Positions 37,724-47,708 are shown, counted from the first letter of the stretch. The stretch is DNA of 64,000 nucleotides from Pseudomonas fluorescens (GCF_000730425.1 NZ_CP008896.1:3906001-3970000); one strand, 5' to 3'. The notes: a model not told the origin generated them from the sequence alone. A program made the numbers and translations.

Positions 37724-38279
37724 CGCGGCGGCGCCCAACCGGCGCAAGGGGCGCTGGCAACTGATCCTGATCCTGCTGATGGTGATCGGCCCGATGGTGC
37801 TGGCGACCCTGATGTACAAGCTGCAGTTCTGGGTGCCGGACGATCGCAGCGACCATGGCGAGATGATCGGCAATGGCCAGACCCGCGCCGATATCGGCGT
37901 GCAGGCCGACGAAGATCGCTGGCAACTGTTGGTGACGGCTCCCGCAGCCTGCGCTGCCGATTGCCAGCAATTGGTCTACCTCGCGCGCCAACTGCAGATC
38001 GGCCTGGGGCGCGATGCGTCCCGCGCCAGCCATGCCCTGGCCAGCGCGCAGCCGGTCAGCGCCGAGTACGAGGCCAAGCTTAAGGCCGAATATCCGCAAT
38101 TGCAGCGCTTGCCCCTGGACCTGCCGACCTTCAGGCAAAACGCCGTCGCGCCGGGGGATGCGCAACTGTGGATCGTCGACCCCCACGGCAATCTGGTGCT
38201 GCGCTACGACGCGCGGGTCAAGGGTAAGGACCTGCTCAATGACCTGCGCCACCTGCTGAAACTGTCGAATATCGGATAA
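37701..38279 (+). CDS. Membrane-anchored thioredoxin-fold protein of the oxidase cluster
   Basis: A 192-residue protein (PA0111-like) with an N-terminal basic stretch and one membrane helix ('QLILILLMVIGPMVLATLMY'), followed by a periplasmic SCO-like domain. Cys residues in 'PAACAADCQQLVYL' are the only candidate metal or redox site, and 'AQLWIVDPHGNLVLRYD' is a thioredoxin-type strand. ATG 37701 has 'GGGAGCGG' before it; ATG 37689 is also in frame. A likely copper or redox accessory to oxidase assembly (inference). Confidence 0.82.
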   Translation: MNPLNMSDAAAPNRRKGRWQLILILLMVIGPMVLATLMYKLQFWVPDDRSDHGEMIGNGQTRADIGVQADEDRWQLLVTAPAACAADCQQLVYLARQLQIGLGRDASRASHALASAQPVSAEYEAKLKAEYPQLQRLPLDLPTFRQNAVAPGDAQLWIVDPHGNLVLRYDARVKGKDLLNDLRHLLKLSNIG

Positions 38280-38289
38280 GGGCATCGTC

Positions 38290-39369
38290 ATGGCCAAGCC
38301 TGGATTTCGCCTCGCGCTGTTTGCCACCTTGCTGGCGCTGGTTGTAGTGCTACTGGGCGCCTACACCCGCCTGACCCATGCCGGCCTCGGTTGCCCGGAC
38401 TGGCCGGGCTGCTACGGCTTTATCAGCGTGCCGAAAAGCGAGGCCCAACTGGCCCATGCCGAGTTGCACTTCCCCGACACGCCGGTGGAGGCCGATAAGG
38501 GCTGGAACGAGATGATCCATCGTTATGCCGCGGGCACCCTGGGGCTGCTGATCGCGTTGCTGGCCACCCGCGCCTGGACCCATCGCCGGCATCCAGGGCA
38601 ACCCTTGAAGCTGCCGCTGTTTCTACTGGTGGTGGTCTTCGCCCAGGCGGCCTTTGGCATGTGGACGGTGACCCTCAAACTGTGGCCGCAGGTGGTCACC
38701 GGGCATTTGCTGGGTGGTTTTGCGACCTTGAGCCTGCTGTTTTTGCTGACCTTGCGTTTGTCCGGGGTGTTGCCGGCGCTGATCGTGCCCCGGCGCCTGC
38801 AGTATTGGGCCACGGCCGGGCTGGTGCTGGTGATCGGGCAAATCGCCCTGGGCGGCTGGGTCAGTTCCAACTATGCGGCGGTGGCCTGTATCGACTTGCC
38901 GACCTGCCACGGCGAGTGGTGGCCGGCGGCGGATTTTGCCAATGGCTTCCACCTGACCCAGCATATCGGCCCCAACTACCTGGGCGGGCAGCTGGACAGT
39001 GATGCGCGCACGGCGATTCACCTGACCCATCGCCTGGGGGCGCTGGTGGTGACCGTGGCGCTGCTCGGCCTGGCCTGGCAGCTCAAGGCGGTGGGCATGA
39101 CCCGCCTGGCGGGCCTGCTGCTGGTGGCCCTGGCTGTGCAGATCGGCCTGGGCCTGAGCAATGTGTATTTTCATTTGCCGCTGCCGGTGGCGGTCGCCCA
39201 TAACGCCGGCGGTGCAGCGCTGTTGCTGACCCTGGTGCTGGTCAATTACCACGCCCGTACCAGCCTGGTGCGGGTCCGTCATCAGGTGCCGTTCGGCTGG
39301 CGCTTCAGCCCGCGCAAACAGGTTTCAGGCCTGATCACCCTTAAAGGAGAGATGCCATGGCGACCTTGA
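38290..39369 (+). CDS. ctaA: Heme A synthase (COX15/CtaA)
   Basis: Oxidises the C8 methyl of heme O to a formyl group, giving heme A. The 359-residue, eight-helix protein has the N-terminal '[22 protein letters not shown]' (conserved Cys pair). It also has histidines in '[14 protein letters not shown]', '[11 protein letters not shown]', '[13 protein letters not shown]' and '[11 protein letters not shown]' for the hemes. The last 13 bases overlap the cyoE start. Confidence 0.95.
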   Translation: MAKPGFRLALFATLLALVVVLLGAYTRLTHAGLGCPDWPGCYGFISVPKSEAQLAHAELHFPDTPVEADKGWNEMIHRYAAGTLGLLIALLATRAWTHRRHPGQPLKLPLFLLVVVFAQAAFGMWTVTLKLWPQVVTGHLLGGFATLSLLFLLTLRLSGVLPALIVPRRLQYWATAGLVLVIGQIALGGWVSSNYAAVACIDLPTCHGEWWPAADFANGFHLTQHIGPNYLGGQLDSDARTAIHLTHRLGALVVTVALLGLAWQLKAVGMTRLAGLLLVALAVQIGLGLSNVYFHLPLPVAVAHNAGGAALLLTLVLVNYHARTSLVRVRHQVPFGWRFSPRKQVSGLITLKGEMPWRP

Positions 39370-40256
39370 TTGGCGAGCGTCACAGCCGGGCCATCTGGCG
39401 TGACTACCTGGAACTGACCAAGCCCAAGGTGGTGGTGCTGATGTTGATCACCTCGCTGGTGGGCATGTTTCTCGCCACTCGCGCCGGGGTGCCGTGGGCG
39501 GTGCTGGTGTTCGGCAACCTGGGGATTGCCTTGTGTGCCGGTGGCGCGGCGGCGGTCAATCATGTGGTGGATCGACGGATTGATGCGCTGATGGCGCGCA
39601 CCCATAAACGACCATTGGCGCAGGGTCGGGTTTCGCCGGCCGCAGCGCTGACCTTTGCCCTGGCGCTGGCCGTGGCCGGTCTAGTGTTGCTGCTGGCGTT
39701 TACCAACCCTCTGGCGGCCTGGCTCACGCTGGCTTCATTGCTGGGGTATGCGGTGATCTACACCGGTTTTCTCAAGCGAGCGACGCCGCAGAACATCGTG
39801 ATCGGCGGCCTTGCCGGTGCGGCGCCGCCGCTGCTCGGCTGGGTGGCGGTCACCGGTCATGTGAGTGCCGAACCGTTGCTGCTGGTGCTGATCATCTTTG
39901 CCTGGACGCCGCCGCACTTCTGGGCACTGGCCATCCATCGCAAGGAGGAGTACGCCAAGGCCGATATCCCGATGCTGCCGGTCACCCATGGCGAGCACTA
40001 CACCAAGGTGCATATCCTGCTCTACACCTTCGCGCTGCTGGCGGTGAGCCTGATGCCCTATGTGATCCATATGAGCGGGCTGTTGTACCTGGGCTGTGCG
40101 TTGCTTCTGGGCGCGCGCTTTCTGCAATGGGCCTGGGTGTTGTACCGTGGCAGTCGGCCGCACGCGGCGATCAATACCTTCAAGTACTCTATCTGGTACC
40201 TGTTCCTGCTATTTATCGCCCTGCTCGTAGACCACTACTTATTGTTGAACCTATGA
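39357..40256 (+). CDS. cyoE: Protoheme IX farnesyltransferase (heme O synthase)
   Basis: Attaches farnesyl to heme B, giving heme O for CtaA. The 299-residue membrane prenyltransferase (UbiA family) has the first Asp-rich motif in '[20 protein letters not shown]', and the second as '[18 protein letters not shown]'. It overlaps ctaA at its start and the sco gene at its stop (ATGA). Also named ctaB in aa3 operons. Confidence 0.96.
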   Translation: MATLIGERHSRAIWRDYLELTKPKVVVLMLITSLVGMFLATRAGVPWAVLVFGNLGIALCAGGAAAVNHVVDRRIDALMARTHKRPLAQGRVSPAAALTFALALAVAGLVLLLAFTNPLAAWLTLASLLGYAVIYTGFLKRATPQNIVIGGLAGAAPPLLGWVAVTGHVSAEPLLLVLIIFAWTPPHFWALAIHRKEEYAKADIPMLPVTHGEHYTKVHILLYTFALLAVSLMPYVIHMSGLLYLGCALLLGARFLQWAWVLYRGSRPHAAINTFKYSIWYLFLLFIALLVDHYLLLNL

Positions 40257-40888
40257 CTCGAACTCAAAAAACTGTCTTTATCCTGGTGGCCCTGGTGGCG
40301 TTGATCATGGGCCTGACCGTCAACAAAGTACTGTCCGGCAAGGGTCAGGGTGACCCAACGGCGTTGATCGACGCGGGCATTATCCTGTTGCCGCAAAGCC
40401 GCCAGTTGCCGCCTGTGACCATGACCAACCAGGATGGCCAGCCGGTGCTGGTCAATGAATTGAAGGGCAAGTGGAGCGTGTTGTTCTTTGGCTACACCTT
40501 CTGCCCGGACATCTGCCCGACCACTCTCGCCCAACTGCGGCAGATCAAGGGCGAGCTGCCCAAGGATGTGGTGGATAAGCTGCAGGTGATCCTGGTCAGC
40601 GTTGACCCGCACCGCGATACCCCGACGCAGCTCAAGCAATACCTGGGCTACTTCGATCCGCAGTTTTCAGGGTTGACCGGGGCGAATGTGGGCGACGTGC
40701 AGAAGGTGTCGAATGCCGTGAGCATTCCGTTCATCCCGGCCGATACCAGCAAGCCGAACTATACCGTCGACCATAGCGGCAACCTGGCGCTGATTGGCCC
40801 GGATGGTACCCAGCGCGGGTTTATCCGTGCGCCGTTGAACAACCAGAAGCTGGTGGCGCAGTTGCCGGGGTTGTTGCAGCGTAACTGA
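40253..40888 (+). CDS. SCO1/SenC-family copper chaperone
   Basis: Inserts copper in the CuA centre of subunit II. The 211-residue protein has an N-terminal membrane anchor and a thioredoxin-like domain with the copper ligands Cys84 and Cys88 ('[15 protein letters not shown]') and a downstream His in '[13 protein letters not shown]'. It is the last gene of the oxidase cluster, coupled to cyoE by a four-base overlap, and followed by a REP element that probably ends the operon. Confidence 0.94.
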   Translation: MTRTQKTVFILVALVALIMGLTVNKVLSGKGQGDPTALIDAGIILLPQSRQLPPVTMTNQDGQPVLVNELKGKWSVLFFGYTFCPDICPTTLAQLRQIKGELPKDVVDKLQVILVSVDPHRDTPTQLKQYLGYFDPQFSGLTGANVGDVQKVSNAVSIPFIPADTSKPNYTVDHSGNLALIGPDGTQRGFIRAPLNNQKLVAQLPGLLQRN

Positions 40889-40906
40889 CCGACAGCCCAG
40901 ATCAAG

Positions 40907-40995
40907 TGTAGGAGCTGGCTTGCCAGCGATAGCAGTCTGTCGGTCAACGGTGCTGTGACTGATACATCGCCATCGCTGGCAAGCCAGCTCCTACA
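40907..40995. repeat. REP/REPIN-type inverted repeat
   Basis: The arms 'TGTAGGAGCTGGCTTGCCAG' and 'CTGGCAAGCCAGCTCCTACA' are an exact inversion, the same variant as at 10296. It lies between the oxidase operon and the convergent metQ. Confidence 0.9.
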
Positions 40996-41031
40996 GTTTG
41001 AGTTGCGTGGCTTTAGAGGCCGTATTTCAGG

Positions 41032-41805
41032 TCAGAACGCCGGCAGGATCGCGCCTTTGTACTTCTCTTGGATGAATTTCTTCACTTCTGGCGTGTGCAG
41101 GGCTTTGACCAGCTTCTGTACCGCGTCCGAATTCTTATTGTCCTCGCGGGTCACCAGGATGTTGACGTAAGGCGAGTCGCTGCCTTCGATCACCAGAGCA
41201 TCCTTGGAGGGATCCAGCTTGGCTTCCAGGGCGTAGTTGGTGTTGATCAGCGCCAGGTCGACCTGGGTCAGCACGCGCGGGATGGTGGCGGCTTCCAGTT
41301 CGCGGAACTTCAGGTTTTTTGGGTTCTCGGTGATGTCTTTGACGGTCGACAGGATGTTGGTCGAGTCCTTCAGTTTGATCACGCCCGCTTTATCCAGCAG
41401 CAGCAGTGCACGACCGCCGTTGGTGGCATCGTTTGGAATCACTACGGTGCTGCCGCTTTTCAGTTCGTCGAGTTTCTTCAGCTTGCTGGAGTACGCGCCC
41501 AGTGGCTCCAGGTGCACGCCGGCAACGCTGACCAGGTGGGTGCCCTTGGCCTTGTTGAACTCCTCAAGGTACGGCTGGTGCTGGAAGAAGTTGGCGTCCA
41601 GGCGCTTCTCGGCCACTTGTACGTTCGGCTGCACGTAGTCGGTGAACACCTTGACCTTCAGGTCTACGCCTTGCGCGGCCAGGGCCGGTTTCACGAACTC
41701 AAGGATTTCCGCGTGGGGCACCGGCGTGGCGGCCACTGTCAGGGTCTCGGCGGCGTGGGCGGAAAACGCGGCAACCGCGGCGAAAGCAACCAGTAGTTTT
41801 TTCAT
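41032..41805 (-). CDS. metQ: Methionine ABC transporter substrate-binding protein (MetQ/NlpA)
   Basis: Periplasmic binding protein for D/L-methionine. The 257-residue protein has a Sec signal (residues 1-18, 'FSAHAAET') without a lipobox cysteine, so it is probably soluble rather than lipid-anchored. NlpA-family markers are 'TPVPHAEILEFVKPALAAQG', 'FTDYVQPN', 'LDANFFQHQPYLEEFN' and 'IPNDATNGGRALLLL'. It is third in the metNIQ operon. Confidence 0.95.
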   Translation of the reverse strand: MKKLLVAFAAVAAFSAHAAETLTVAATPVPHAEILEFVKPALAAQGVDLKVKVFTDYVQPNVQVAEKRLDANFFQHQPYLEEFNKAKGTHLVSVAGVHLEPLGAYSSKLKKLDELKSGSTVVIPNDATNGGRALLLLDKAGVIKLKDSTNILSTVKDITENPKNLKFRELEAATIPRVLTQVDLALINTNYALEAKLDPSKDALVIEGSDSPYVNILVTREDNKNSDAVQKLVKALHTPEVKKFIQEKYKGAILPAF

Positions 41806-41856
41806 CCAACAAGCTCCTTGTTCGGGTATGTGCCGACTTTGCGCCGGCTATAGCCG

Positions 41857-42531
41857 TTATTTTCGAGAAAAATGCACCACCAGCTTATCGCCGACGGTTT
41901 GCAGAATTTGCACCAGAACCAACAGCATCACCACGGTGACAACCATCACATCCGTCTGGAAGCGCTGATAACCGAAACGGATCGCCAGGTCGCCCAGGCC
42001 GCCCGCGCCGACTACACCGGCCATGGCCGTGTAGGACACCAGCGTAATCGCCGTCACCGTAATCGCAGCGAAGATGCCAGGGCGTGCCTCGGGCAGCAGG
42101 GCGTTGGTGATGATCTGACGGGTCGTGGCGCCCATGGACTGGGTCGCCTCGATGATCCCGCGATCAACCTCGCGCAAGGCGGTTTCCACCAACCGTGCAA
42201 AGAACGGCGTGGCGCCTACCACCAGCGGCGGAATGGCACCGGCAACGCCCAGGGATGTACCGGTGATCAGCACCGTGAACGGGATCATCACAATCAGCAA
42301 AATGATGAACGGCAGCGAGCGCAGGATATTCACGATCAGCGACAGCAGCGCGTACAGGCCCTTTTGCTCGAACAATTGGCGTGGGCTGCACAAAAACAGC
42401 AGTACGCCCAGCGGCAGGCCGAGCAGTACGGTGAACAGCAACGAGCCGAACAGCATGAACATGGTGTCGCCGGTGGCGAGCCAGATTTCATACCAGTCGA
42501 TATTGGCGAAGAAACTCAACAGGGTCTCCAT
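41857..42531 (-). CDS. metI: Methionine ABC transporter permease
   Basis: A 224-residue inner-membrane permease with five or six helices. The EAA loop is 'EATQSMGATTRQIITNALLPEARPG', which docks with MetN. 'GDTMFMLFGSLLFTVLLGLP' begins the family domain. It is coupled to metN (shared base at stop/start) and 51 bases from metQ. Confidence 0.96.
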   Translation of the reverse strand: METLLSFFANIDWYEIWLATGDTMFMLFGSLLFTVLLGLPLGVLLFLCSPRQLFEQKGLYALLSLIVNILRSLPFIILLIVMIPFTVLITGTSLGVAGAIPPLVVGATPFFARLVETALREVDRGIIEATQSMGATTRQIITNALLPEARPGIFAAITVTAITLVSYTAMAGVVGAGGLGDLAIRFGYQRFQTDVMVVTVVMLLVLVQILQTVGDKLVVHFSRK

Positions 42532-43538
42532 TAGCGCAGCACCTCCATGTGGACGTCTGCGGCAGTGAAGTGGGCGAACGCTGCTTCCATGTCACCACCG
42601 GTGATGGCGAGGGTCAGTTGCCCATAGGGAATGTCTTTGATGCGGTCGATACGACCGGCCAGGATGCTGTAGTCCACGCCTGTTTCGCGGGCGATGGTAC
42701 CCAGCAGCGGCGCGTAGGTCGCTTCGCCCTGGAAGGTCAGGCGCACAATGCGCCCGGGCACATGGGCAAAGTCGTCGCGTTGTTCGCTTTCGTCGACTTG
42801 ATCGGCCTCTTGCACAAAGCGCTTGGTGGTCGAATGTTTGGGGTGCAGGAACACCTCGGCGACCGGGCCTTGCTCGACAATCACCCCGGCATCCATCACC
42901 GCGACCTGGTCGCAGACACGGCGGATCACGTCCATTTCGTGGGTGATCAACACGATGGTCAGGTTCAGCTCGCGGTTGATCTCGGCCAGCAGTTGCAGGA
43001 CAGAGGCGGTGGTCTGTGGGTCGAGGGCGCTGGTGGCTTCGTCGCACAGCAGGATCTTTGGCTTGGTGGCCAGGGCGCGGGCGATGCCGACACGCTGCTT
43101 CTGGCCGCCAGACAACTGCGCCGGGTATTTCTTGGCATGGTCGGACAGGCCGACTCGGTCCAGCAGTTGCGCCACGCGCGCATCGATCTCGCGGCGCGAC
43201 AGTTCACCCGCCAGAGTCAGTGGCAGCGCCACGTTGTCGGCAACGGTCTTGGAGGCCAGCAGGTTGAAGTGCTGGAAGATCATCCCAACCTGTTGTCGGA
43301 AACGGCGCAGGCCGTTGGCATCGAGGGCGGTGACTTCTTCGCTGTCGACCTTGATCTGGCCGCCCGAGGGCTCTTCCAGGCGGTTGATCAGGCGCAGCAG
43401 GGTGCTTTTTCCTGCGCCGGAATGGCCGATCAGGCCAAACACCTGGCCGTTCTCGATGCGCAGGCTGGTGGGGTGCAGTGCGGGAATATCCTTGCCGGCG
43501 ACCCGGTAGGTTTTATGGACGTTATGAAACTCAATCAC
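42531..43538 (-). CDS. metN: Methionine ABC transporter ATP-binding protein
   Basis: A 335-residue ATPase with Walker A '[12 protein letters not shown]', ABC signature 'LSGGQKQR', Walker B '[13 protein letters not shown]' and switch His in 'LITHEMDV'. The C-terminal ~90 residues form the ACT-like NIL domain, which binds methionine and inhibits transport. It is first in the metNIQ operon. No S-box or other methionine riboswitch is visible upstream. Confidence 0.96.
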   Translation of the reverse strand: MIEFHNVHKTYRVAGKDIPALHPTSLRIENGQVFGLIGHSGAGKSTLLRLINRLEEPSGGQIKVDSEEVTALDANGLRRFRQQVGMIFQHFNLLASKTVADNVALPLTLAGELSRREIDARVAQLLDRVGLSDHAKKYPAQLSGGQKQRVGIARALATKPKILLCDEATSALDPQTTASVLQLLAEINRELNLTIVLITHEMDVIRRVCDQVAVMDAGVIVEQGPVAEVFLHPKHSTTKRFVQEADQVDESEQRDDFAHVPGRIVRLTFQGEATYAPLLGTIARETGVDYSILAGRIDRIKDIPYGQLTLAITGGDMEAAFAHFTAADVHMEVLR

Positions 43539-43739
43539 GTAGCGAACCTTGTGGGGCGCATTGAAAAGGGATCAGCGGTAAGCCGGGCGCGCATTTTAGC
43601 CTGTCCGTATAGCGTTTCTTAGCATTTATTTCGTATTCAACCAGCGATTTGGCAATAACGCGATCAAAGGTCATAAAAAAGGAACGGTAAAAAAACCCCG
43701 TCAGTCACTACTTGCGCAACTCGATTTCCCGGGCGACTT

Positions 43740-43844
43740 CACCCATTGCTGCCGGTGTTGAAGCTGGAGGCGGATGCGGGGTTGATTGTTGGCGGGGCTG
43801 CCAAGGCGCTGAAGGCGTTTGCTGCGGCGATTGCCCAGCATCGG
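43740..43844 (+). pseudogene. Possible 3' remnant of a lost gene (katE-like?)
   Basis: The frame from 43740 reads 'HPLLPVLKLEADAGLIVG', then 'AAKALKAFAAAIAQHR', a protein-like helical stretch with pseudomonad codon use but no start or full domain. In P. putida, as I recall, katE lies beside metN, and large catalases end with an 'ADAGVV...AFIEAAKxR' tail of similar shape. That resemblance is from memory and weak; the open frame could be chance. Confidence 0.3.
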
Positions 43845-43852
43845 GTGTCATC

Positions 43853-43910
43853 GTCGGCAAGACGGCTCCTACAATGGAATGCATTCCCCTGTAGGAACCG
43901 GCCGGCGATT
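43853..43910. repeat. Degenerate REP pair
   Basis: 'GGCAAGACGGCTCCTACA' and 'TGTAGGAACCGGCCGGCGAT' point away from each other across ~17 bases. Both keep the 'CTCCTACA' or 'TGTAGGA' end but have mutated stems. Confidence 0.6.
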
Positions 43911-43914
43911 GGCC

Positions 43915-44634
43915 TCATTCGGCCTTGCGCGGAATCAGCACAACCTGCGCCGGGATGTGTTTCAGGATCTGCCGGTGAATCTTCAGGTCATACCCAGTAT
44001 CAATCCGCTTCACCCGCTTGCTCAGCAGCGTGTTCAGCCATGGGTAATCCTCGGTGCGTGGCACCTGGATGCTCACATCGCACTGGTAATTCACCACGTC
44101 GGTGGCGATGGCGTCCAGTTGATGGCGCAATTGCTGAATATCCGTGAGGTTCAGCGCAACGGTCGTGCTCTCGGCGGTGGGGTCGATGACCTTGGCAGGT
44201 GGCTTGGCTTCGGCAGCTTTGAGGGCGGCTTCGGCTTTGTCCAGCTCGGCCTTGCGGGCGTGAGCGATGGCGCTGTTGACTCCGCCGGTCAGCGCGGGAG
44301 CCTTGGGCATCAAGGCCCGGGCGCGGCTCAAGGCGGTGGCGGCAGCGTTGACATCACCTTTTTGCAGGACGATCTGGCTGCGCTGCAAATAGGCTTCGGC
44401 CAGTTGGCGCTGATAAGGCTCCAGCGCCGGATCGTCGGGCGACTGGGCCTGCAATGCGGCCAGTTGGTCTTCGGCGGTGGCCAGTTCGCTACTGGCCAGG
44501 TTTTGCTCCAGCTGTGCAATGGCCGCAGCGCGCGCATCCGGCGCCTCGGGGGCGACGGGCGGGGTGCTTTGGCAGGCGCCCAGCAGCAGCGAAAATGCGG
44601 CAAGGAGCAGATAACGGGAGGTGAACGGCTTCAT
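43915..44634 (-). CDS. Conserved lipoprotein (PA5502-like)
   Basis: A 239-residue protein with a lipoprotein signal ('LLAAFSLLLGACQSTPP', lipid Cys near residue 21). A long helical, Ala/Gln-rich middle region follows (residues ~35-150, 'EQNLASSELATAEDQLAALQ'), TPR-like in spacing. The C-terminal domain ends 'DYPWLNTLLSKRVKRIDTGY' and 'LKHIPAQVVLIPRKAE'. The function is unknown. It is located next to the zinc-uptake genes on the same strand, 37 bases downstream of znuB. Confidence 0.82.
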   Translation of the reverse strand: MKPFTSRYLLLAAFSLLLGACQSTPPVAPEAPDARAAAIAQLEQNLASSELATAEDQLAALQAQSPDDPALEPYQRQLAEAYLQRSQIVLQKGDVNAAATALSRARALMPKAPALTGGVNSAIAHARKAELDKAEAALKAAEAKPPAKVIDPTAESTTVALNLTDIQQLRHQLDAIATDVVNYQCDVSIQVPRTEDYPWLNTLLSKRVKRIDTGYDLKIHRQILKHIPAQVVLIPRKAE

Positions 44635-44671
44635 TCCTGCGACTCTCTAATTGCGCAAAAAGCGAGCAAGT

Positions 44672-45460
44672 CTACACCCCTCGACGGGGCAGGACAAAAC
44701 TCAGCAGAAACAGTGCGGCGGCCGTGACCACAATCGACGGCCCGGCCGGAGTGTCCTTGAACCAGGACAGTGCCAGGCCACCACACACGGCAAGCATCCC
44801 CAGCAAACTGGCGCCGACCGCCATCTGCTCCGGCGAACGTGCGTGACGCTGGGCGGCTGCGGCGGGGATGATCAACAGCGACGTGATCAACAATACGCCG
44901 ACAATCTTCATTGCGACAGCAATCACCACGGCGATCAGCAACATCAGGGTCATGCGCAAGGCCGGTACGGGCAGGCCTTCGACGGTGGCCAACTGTTCGT
45001 GGACGGTGATTGCCAGCAGCGGGCGCCACAAGGCCACCAGTAGGATCAAGACGGCAGCGCTACCGCCGAGAATCCAGGCCAGGTCCGTGGGGCTGATCGC
45101 CAGCAGGTCGCCGAACAGATAGGCCATCAGGTCGATGCGCACTTCATGCATAAAGCTCAGCACCACCAGGCCCAGAGACAGGGTGCTCGGCGCGAGGATC
45201 CCCAGCAGGGTGTCCGACGCCAGGGGCTGGCGCTGTTGCAGGGTCACCAGCAGCACCGCCAGCAGCAGGCAGCCGACGGTCACCGCGATGGTCGGGCTGA
45301 CGTCCAGCAAAAAGCCCAGGGCCACACCGAGCAGGGCCGCGTGGGACAAGGTATCGCCAAAGTAGGCCATGCGCCGCCAGACCACGAACGAACCCAGCGG
45401 GCCCGCCACCAGCGCCAAAGCCAAGCCTGCAAGCAGGGCGTAGAGCAGAAAATCAGCCAT
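44672..45460 (-). CDS. znuB: Zinc ABC transporter permease
   Basis: A 262-residue inner-membrane permease of the ABC-3 family with eight or so helices. Markers are '[20 protein letters not shown]', '[13 protein letters not shown]', 'FGDLLAIS' and '[20 protein letters not shown]'. The ATG at 45460 lies inside the end of znuC (8-base overlap); the upstream open frame is znuC in another frame. Part of zur-znuC-znuB. Confidence 0.96.
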   Translation of the reverse strand: MADFLLYALLAGLALALVAGPLGSFVVWRRMAYFGDTLSHAALLGVALGFLLDVSPTIAVTVGCLLLAVLLVTLQQRQPLASDTLLGILAPSTLSLGLVVLSFMHEVRIDLMAYLFGDLLAISPTDLAWILGGSAAVLILLVALWRPLLAITVHEQLATVEGLPVPALRMTLMLLIAVVIAVAMKIVGVLLITSLLIIPAAAAQRHARSPEQMAVGASLLGMLAVCGGLALSWFKDTPAGPSIVVTAAALFLLSFVLPRRGV

Positions 45461-46238
45461 GCTTGCAGCTATCTCCATGGACGTGGGTGTGAGGGGCGCT
45501 CGGATCGGCGACCACGGCGCCATGCAGGTCATGGGCGTGGTCGTGATGGTGGTGGTAGATCGCCAGGCTCTGGGCGTTCTTGCCGAACAGCTCGACGAAG
45601 GCCGGGTCGCCGCTGACTTGTTCCGGGTGGCCGGAACAGCAGACGTGGCGGTTGAGGCACACCACCTGGTCGGTGGTGCTCATCACCAGGTGCAGGTCGT
45701 GGGAGACCATCAGCACGCCGCAGCCATGGCGGTCGCGCAGGCGGGTGATCAGGCTGTAGAGCTCGGCCTGGCCGGCGACGTCGACCCCTTGCACCGGTTC
45801 ATCGAGTACCAATAGTTCGGGTTCGCGCAGCAGGGCACGGGCCAGCAGCACGCGCTGCATTTCGCCACCGGAGATGCTTTGTACCGGGTTGTCGATGACC
45901 TGCTCGGCACCAACTTCCTTGAGCGCAGCCAGGGCGCGGGAGCGGTCCACGCCGGGCACCAGGCGCAGGAAGCGCAGCACCGATAGCGGCAAGGTCGGGT
46001 CGACATGAAGTTTTTGTGGCATGTAGCCGATGCGCAGCCTGGGCTTGCGCCAGACGCTGCCGCTGTCGGGTTTGAGCAGGCCCAGCACGGCCCGCACCAG
46101 GGTGGTCTTGCCGGCGCCATTGGGGCCGATCAGGGTGACGATCTGCCCCGGTTCGACGCTCAGGTGAATATTGTCCAGCACGTTTTGGCCGGCGAACGTG
46201 ACGCCGACCTGTTCCAGGCGGATTAGCGCAGTGCTCAT
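45453..46238 (-). CDS. znuC: Zinc ABC transporter ATP-binding protein
   Basis: A 261-residue ATPase with Walker A '[12 protein letters not shown]', signature '[15 protein letters not shown]', Walker B '[12 protein letters not shown]' and switch 'MVSHDLHLV'. The His-rich tail '[10 protein letters not shown]' near residue 225 is typical of ZnuC. The ATG shares a base with the zur stop and follows 'AGGGGGCTTG', a strong ribosome site. Confidence 0.96.
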   Translation of the reverse strand: MSTALIRLEQVGVTFAGQNVLDNIHLSVEPGQIVTLIGPNGAGKTTLVRAVLGLLKPDSGSVWRKPRLRIGYMPQKLHVDPTLPLSVLRFLRLVPGVDRSRALAALKEVGAEQVIDNPVQSISGGEMQRVLLARALLREPELLVLDEPVQGVDVAGQAELYSLITRLRDRHGCGVLMVSHDLHLVMSTTDQVVCLNRHVCCSGHPEQVSGDPAFVELFGKNAQSLAIYHHHHDHAHDLHGAVVADPSAPHTHVHGDSCKHG

Positions 46239-46720
46239 CAAGCCCCCTGGCAGCCCGAGCAGACGCCAACCACTTCGACGGTCTGCCCTTCGACCCGGAA
46301 GCCGACATCGCCGGCACTCTTGATAATCGCGTCGCTGATGCTTTTTTGTTCAAGCTCGATGGCGGCGTGGCATTCGCGGCAGATCAGGAACTGCCCCTGG
46401 TGTGCATGTTCCGGGTGATTACAGCCGACAAAGGCGTTCAACGAGGCAATGCGGTGTACCAGGCCGTTTTCCAGCAGGAAGTCCAGCGCACGGTACACCG
46501 TTGGCGGCGCGGCGCGGCGGCCGTCCTGCTCGCTGAGCACGCCGAGAATGTCGTAGGCACCCAGCGGCTTGTGGCTTTGCCACACCAGTTCCAGCACCCG
46601 CCGGCGCAAGGCCGTCAGGCGCAGGCCTTGGCGTGCGCACAGGGCGTCGGCCTCTGACAGTGCGTTGTGTACGCAGTGAGAGTGGTCATGGGGACGGCTG
46701 GCAAGCGGTGTTTTAGGCAT
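46238..46720 (-). CDS. zur: Zinc uptake regulator (Fur family)
   Basis: Zinc-sensing repressor of the znu genes. The 160-residue protein has the winged helix ('[20 protein letters not shown]', '[19 protein letters not shown]') and the structural zinc cysteines in '[10 protein letters not shown]' and 'VCSGCQGA'. It is first of zur-znuC-znuB, divergent from znuA with a 67-base gap; zinc-free Zur would release both promoters. Confidence 0.95.
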   Translation of the reverse strand: MPKTPLASRPHDHSHCVHNALSEADALCARQGLRLTALRRRVLELVWQSHKPLGAYDILGVLSEQDGRRAAPPTVYRALDFLLENGLVHRIASLNAFVGCNHPEHAHQGQFLICRECHAAIELEQKSISDAIIKSAGDVGFRVEGQTVEVVGVCSGCQGA

Positions 46721-46747
46721 GAGCGGCGACAGATATTTGTGAGAGAC

Positions 46748-46760
46748 GTTATTATGTTAC
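46748..46760. promoter_or_regulatory. Candidate Zur box between zur and znuA
   Basis: GTTATTATGTTAC read on the reverse strand is GTAACATAATAAC, matching about 9 of 13 positions of the GTTATAnTATAAC zinc-regulator operator. It lies in the only gap between the divergent genes. The exact boundaries are uncertain. Confidence 0.5.
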
Positions 46761-46787
46761 TCGTTCCTGCCGCCTTGAGTGCTCATC

Positions 46788-47708
46788 GTGTCCCGACTTT
46801 TTCCTGTTTTTGTCGTATTTGTCACCAGTTTGTTCGTCGCCGGTGCCGCTCAGGCTGAGGTTCGGGTGCTGACCAGCATCAAACCGTTGCAGTTGATTGC
46901 TGCCGCTGTGCAGGACGGCGTGGCGGTTCCAGAGGTTTTACTGCCGCCGGGAGCTTCGCCGCATAACTATGCGCTGCGCCCTTCCGACGTACGGCGTGTG
47001 CAATCGGTGGATCTGTTGTATTGGATCGGCCCGGACATGGAGGGCTTCCTGCCCCGGGTTCTCAAGGGCCGCCGTTTGCCGACCGTTGCAGTGCAGGACC
47101 TGCCGGGCCTGAAATTGCGGCACTTCGCCGAAGATAATCACTCCCATGGCGAAGAAGCCGACGAGCATGATCACGATCACCGCCCTGGCAGCCTGGACGC
47201 CCACTTGTGGCTGTCGCCGCTGAATGCGCAGGTGATCGCCAGCAAAATGGCGGCGGACTTGAGCGCCGCGGACCCAGCCAATGCAGGGCGCTACAAGGAA
47301 AACCTGCAAGCCTTCGTCGCGCGCCTGGATGCCTTGGACCTGCGTTTGAAGGCGCGCCTGGCGGGTATCGCCGGCAAGCCTTACTTCGTGTTCCACGAAG
47401 CCTTTGATTACTTTGAAGATGCCTATGGCCTCAAGCACACAGGCGTGTTCAGTGTGGCCGCCGAAGTACAACCCGGCGCCCAGCATGTGGCGGCAATGCG
47501 CACGCGCCTGCAGGAAGTGGGCAAGACCTGTGTGTTCAGCGAGCCGCCATTGCGCCCGCGCCTGGCCGAGACCCTGGTGGCGGGCCTGCCGGTGAAACTG
47601 GCGGAACTGGATGCGTTGGGCGGCTACACCCCGGCGACCGCTCAAGGCTATGAGCAGTTGCTGGAGAAGCTGGGCAATGATTTGGCAGGGTGCCTGGAAT
47701 CACTGTAG
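46788..47708 (+). CDS. znuA: Zinc ABC transporter substrate-binding protein
   Basis: High-affinity periplasmic zinc-binding protein. The 306-residue protein has a Sec signal (residues 1-23, 'SLFVAGAAQAEV'), and cluster A-I markers 'SIKPLQLIAAAVQDG', 'PPGASPHNYALRPSDV' and 'FHEAFDYFEDAYGL'. The flexible His-rich loop 'DNHSHGEEADEHDHDHRP' (~residues 115-132) is typical of zinc binding. The GTG at 46788 is preferred; a GTG nine bases earlier is in frame. Divergent from zur. Confidence 0.95.
   Translation: MSRLFPVFVVFVTSLFVAGAAQAEVRVLTSIKPLQLIAAAVQDGVAVPEVLLPPGASPHNYALRPSDVRRVQSVDLLYWIGPDMEGFLPRVLKGRRLPTVAVQDLPGLKLRHFAEDNHSHGEEADEHDHDHRPGSLDAHLWLSPLNAQVIASKMAADLSAADPANAGRYKENLQAFVARLDALDLRLKARLAGIAGKPYFVFHEAFDYFEDAYGLKHTGVFSVAAEVQPGAQHVAAMRTRLQEVGKTCVFSEPPLRPRLAETLVAGLPVKLAELDALGGYTPATAQGYEQLLEKLGNDLAGCLESL

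Larger units (their letters stand above)
43539..43914. other. 376-base gap between metN and a lipoprotein gene
   Basis: The metN-side ~150 bases are A+T-rich and probably hold its promoter. Bases 43667-43700 are rich in A runs. Bases ~43740-43844 look like decayed coding sequence, and 43853-43910 hold degenerate REP sequences; both are listed separately. Confidence 0.6.

Noticed and set aside
43539..43700. Possible methionine riboswitch upstream of metN
   Set aside because: No S-box-like or SAM-II-like conserved core could be recognised, only A+T-rich sequence.
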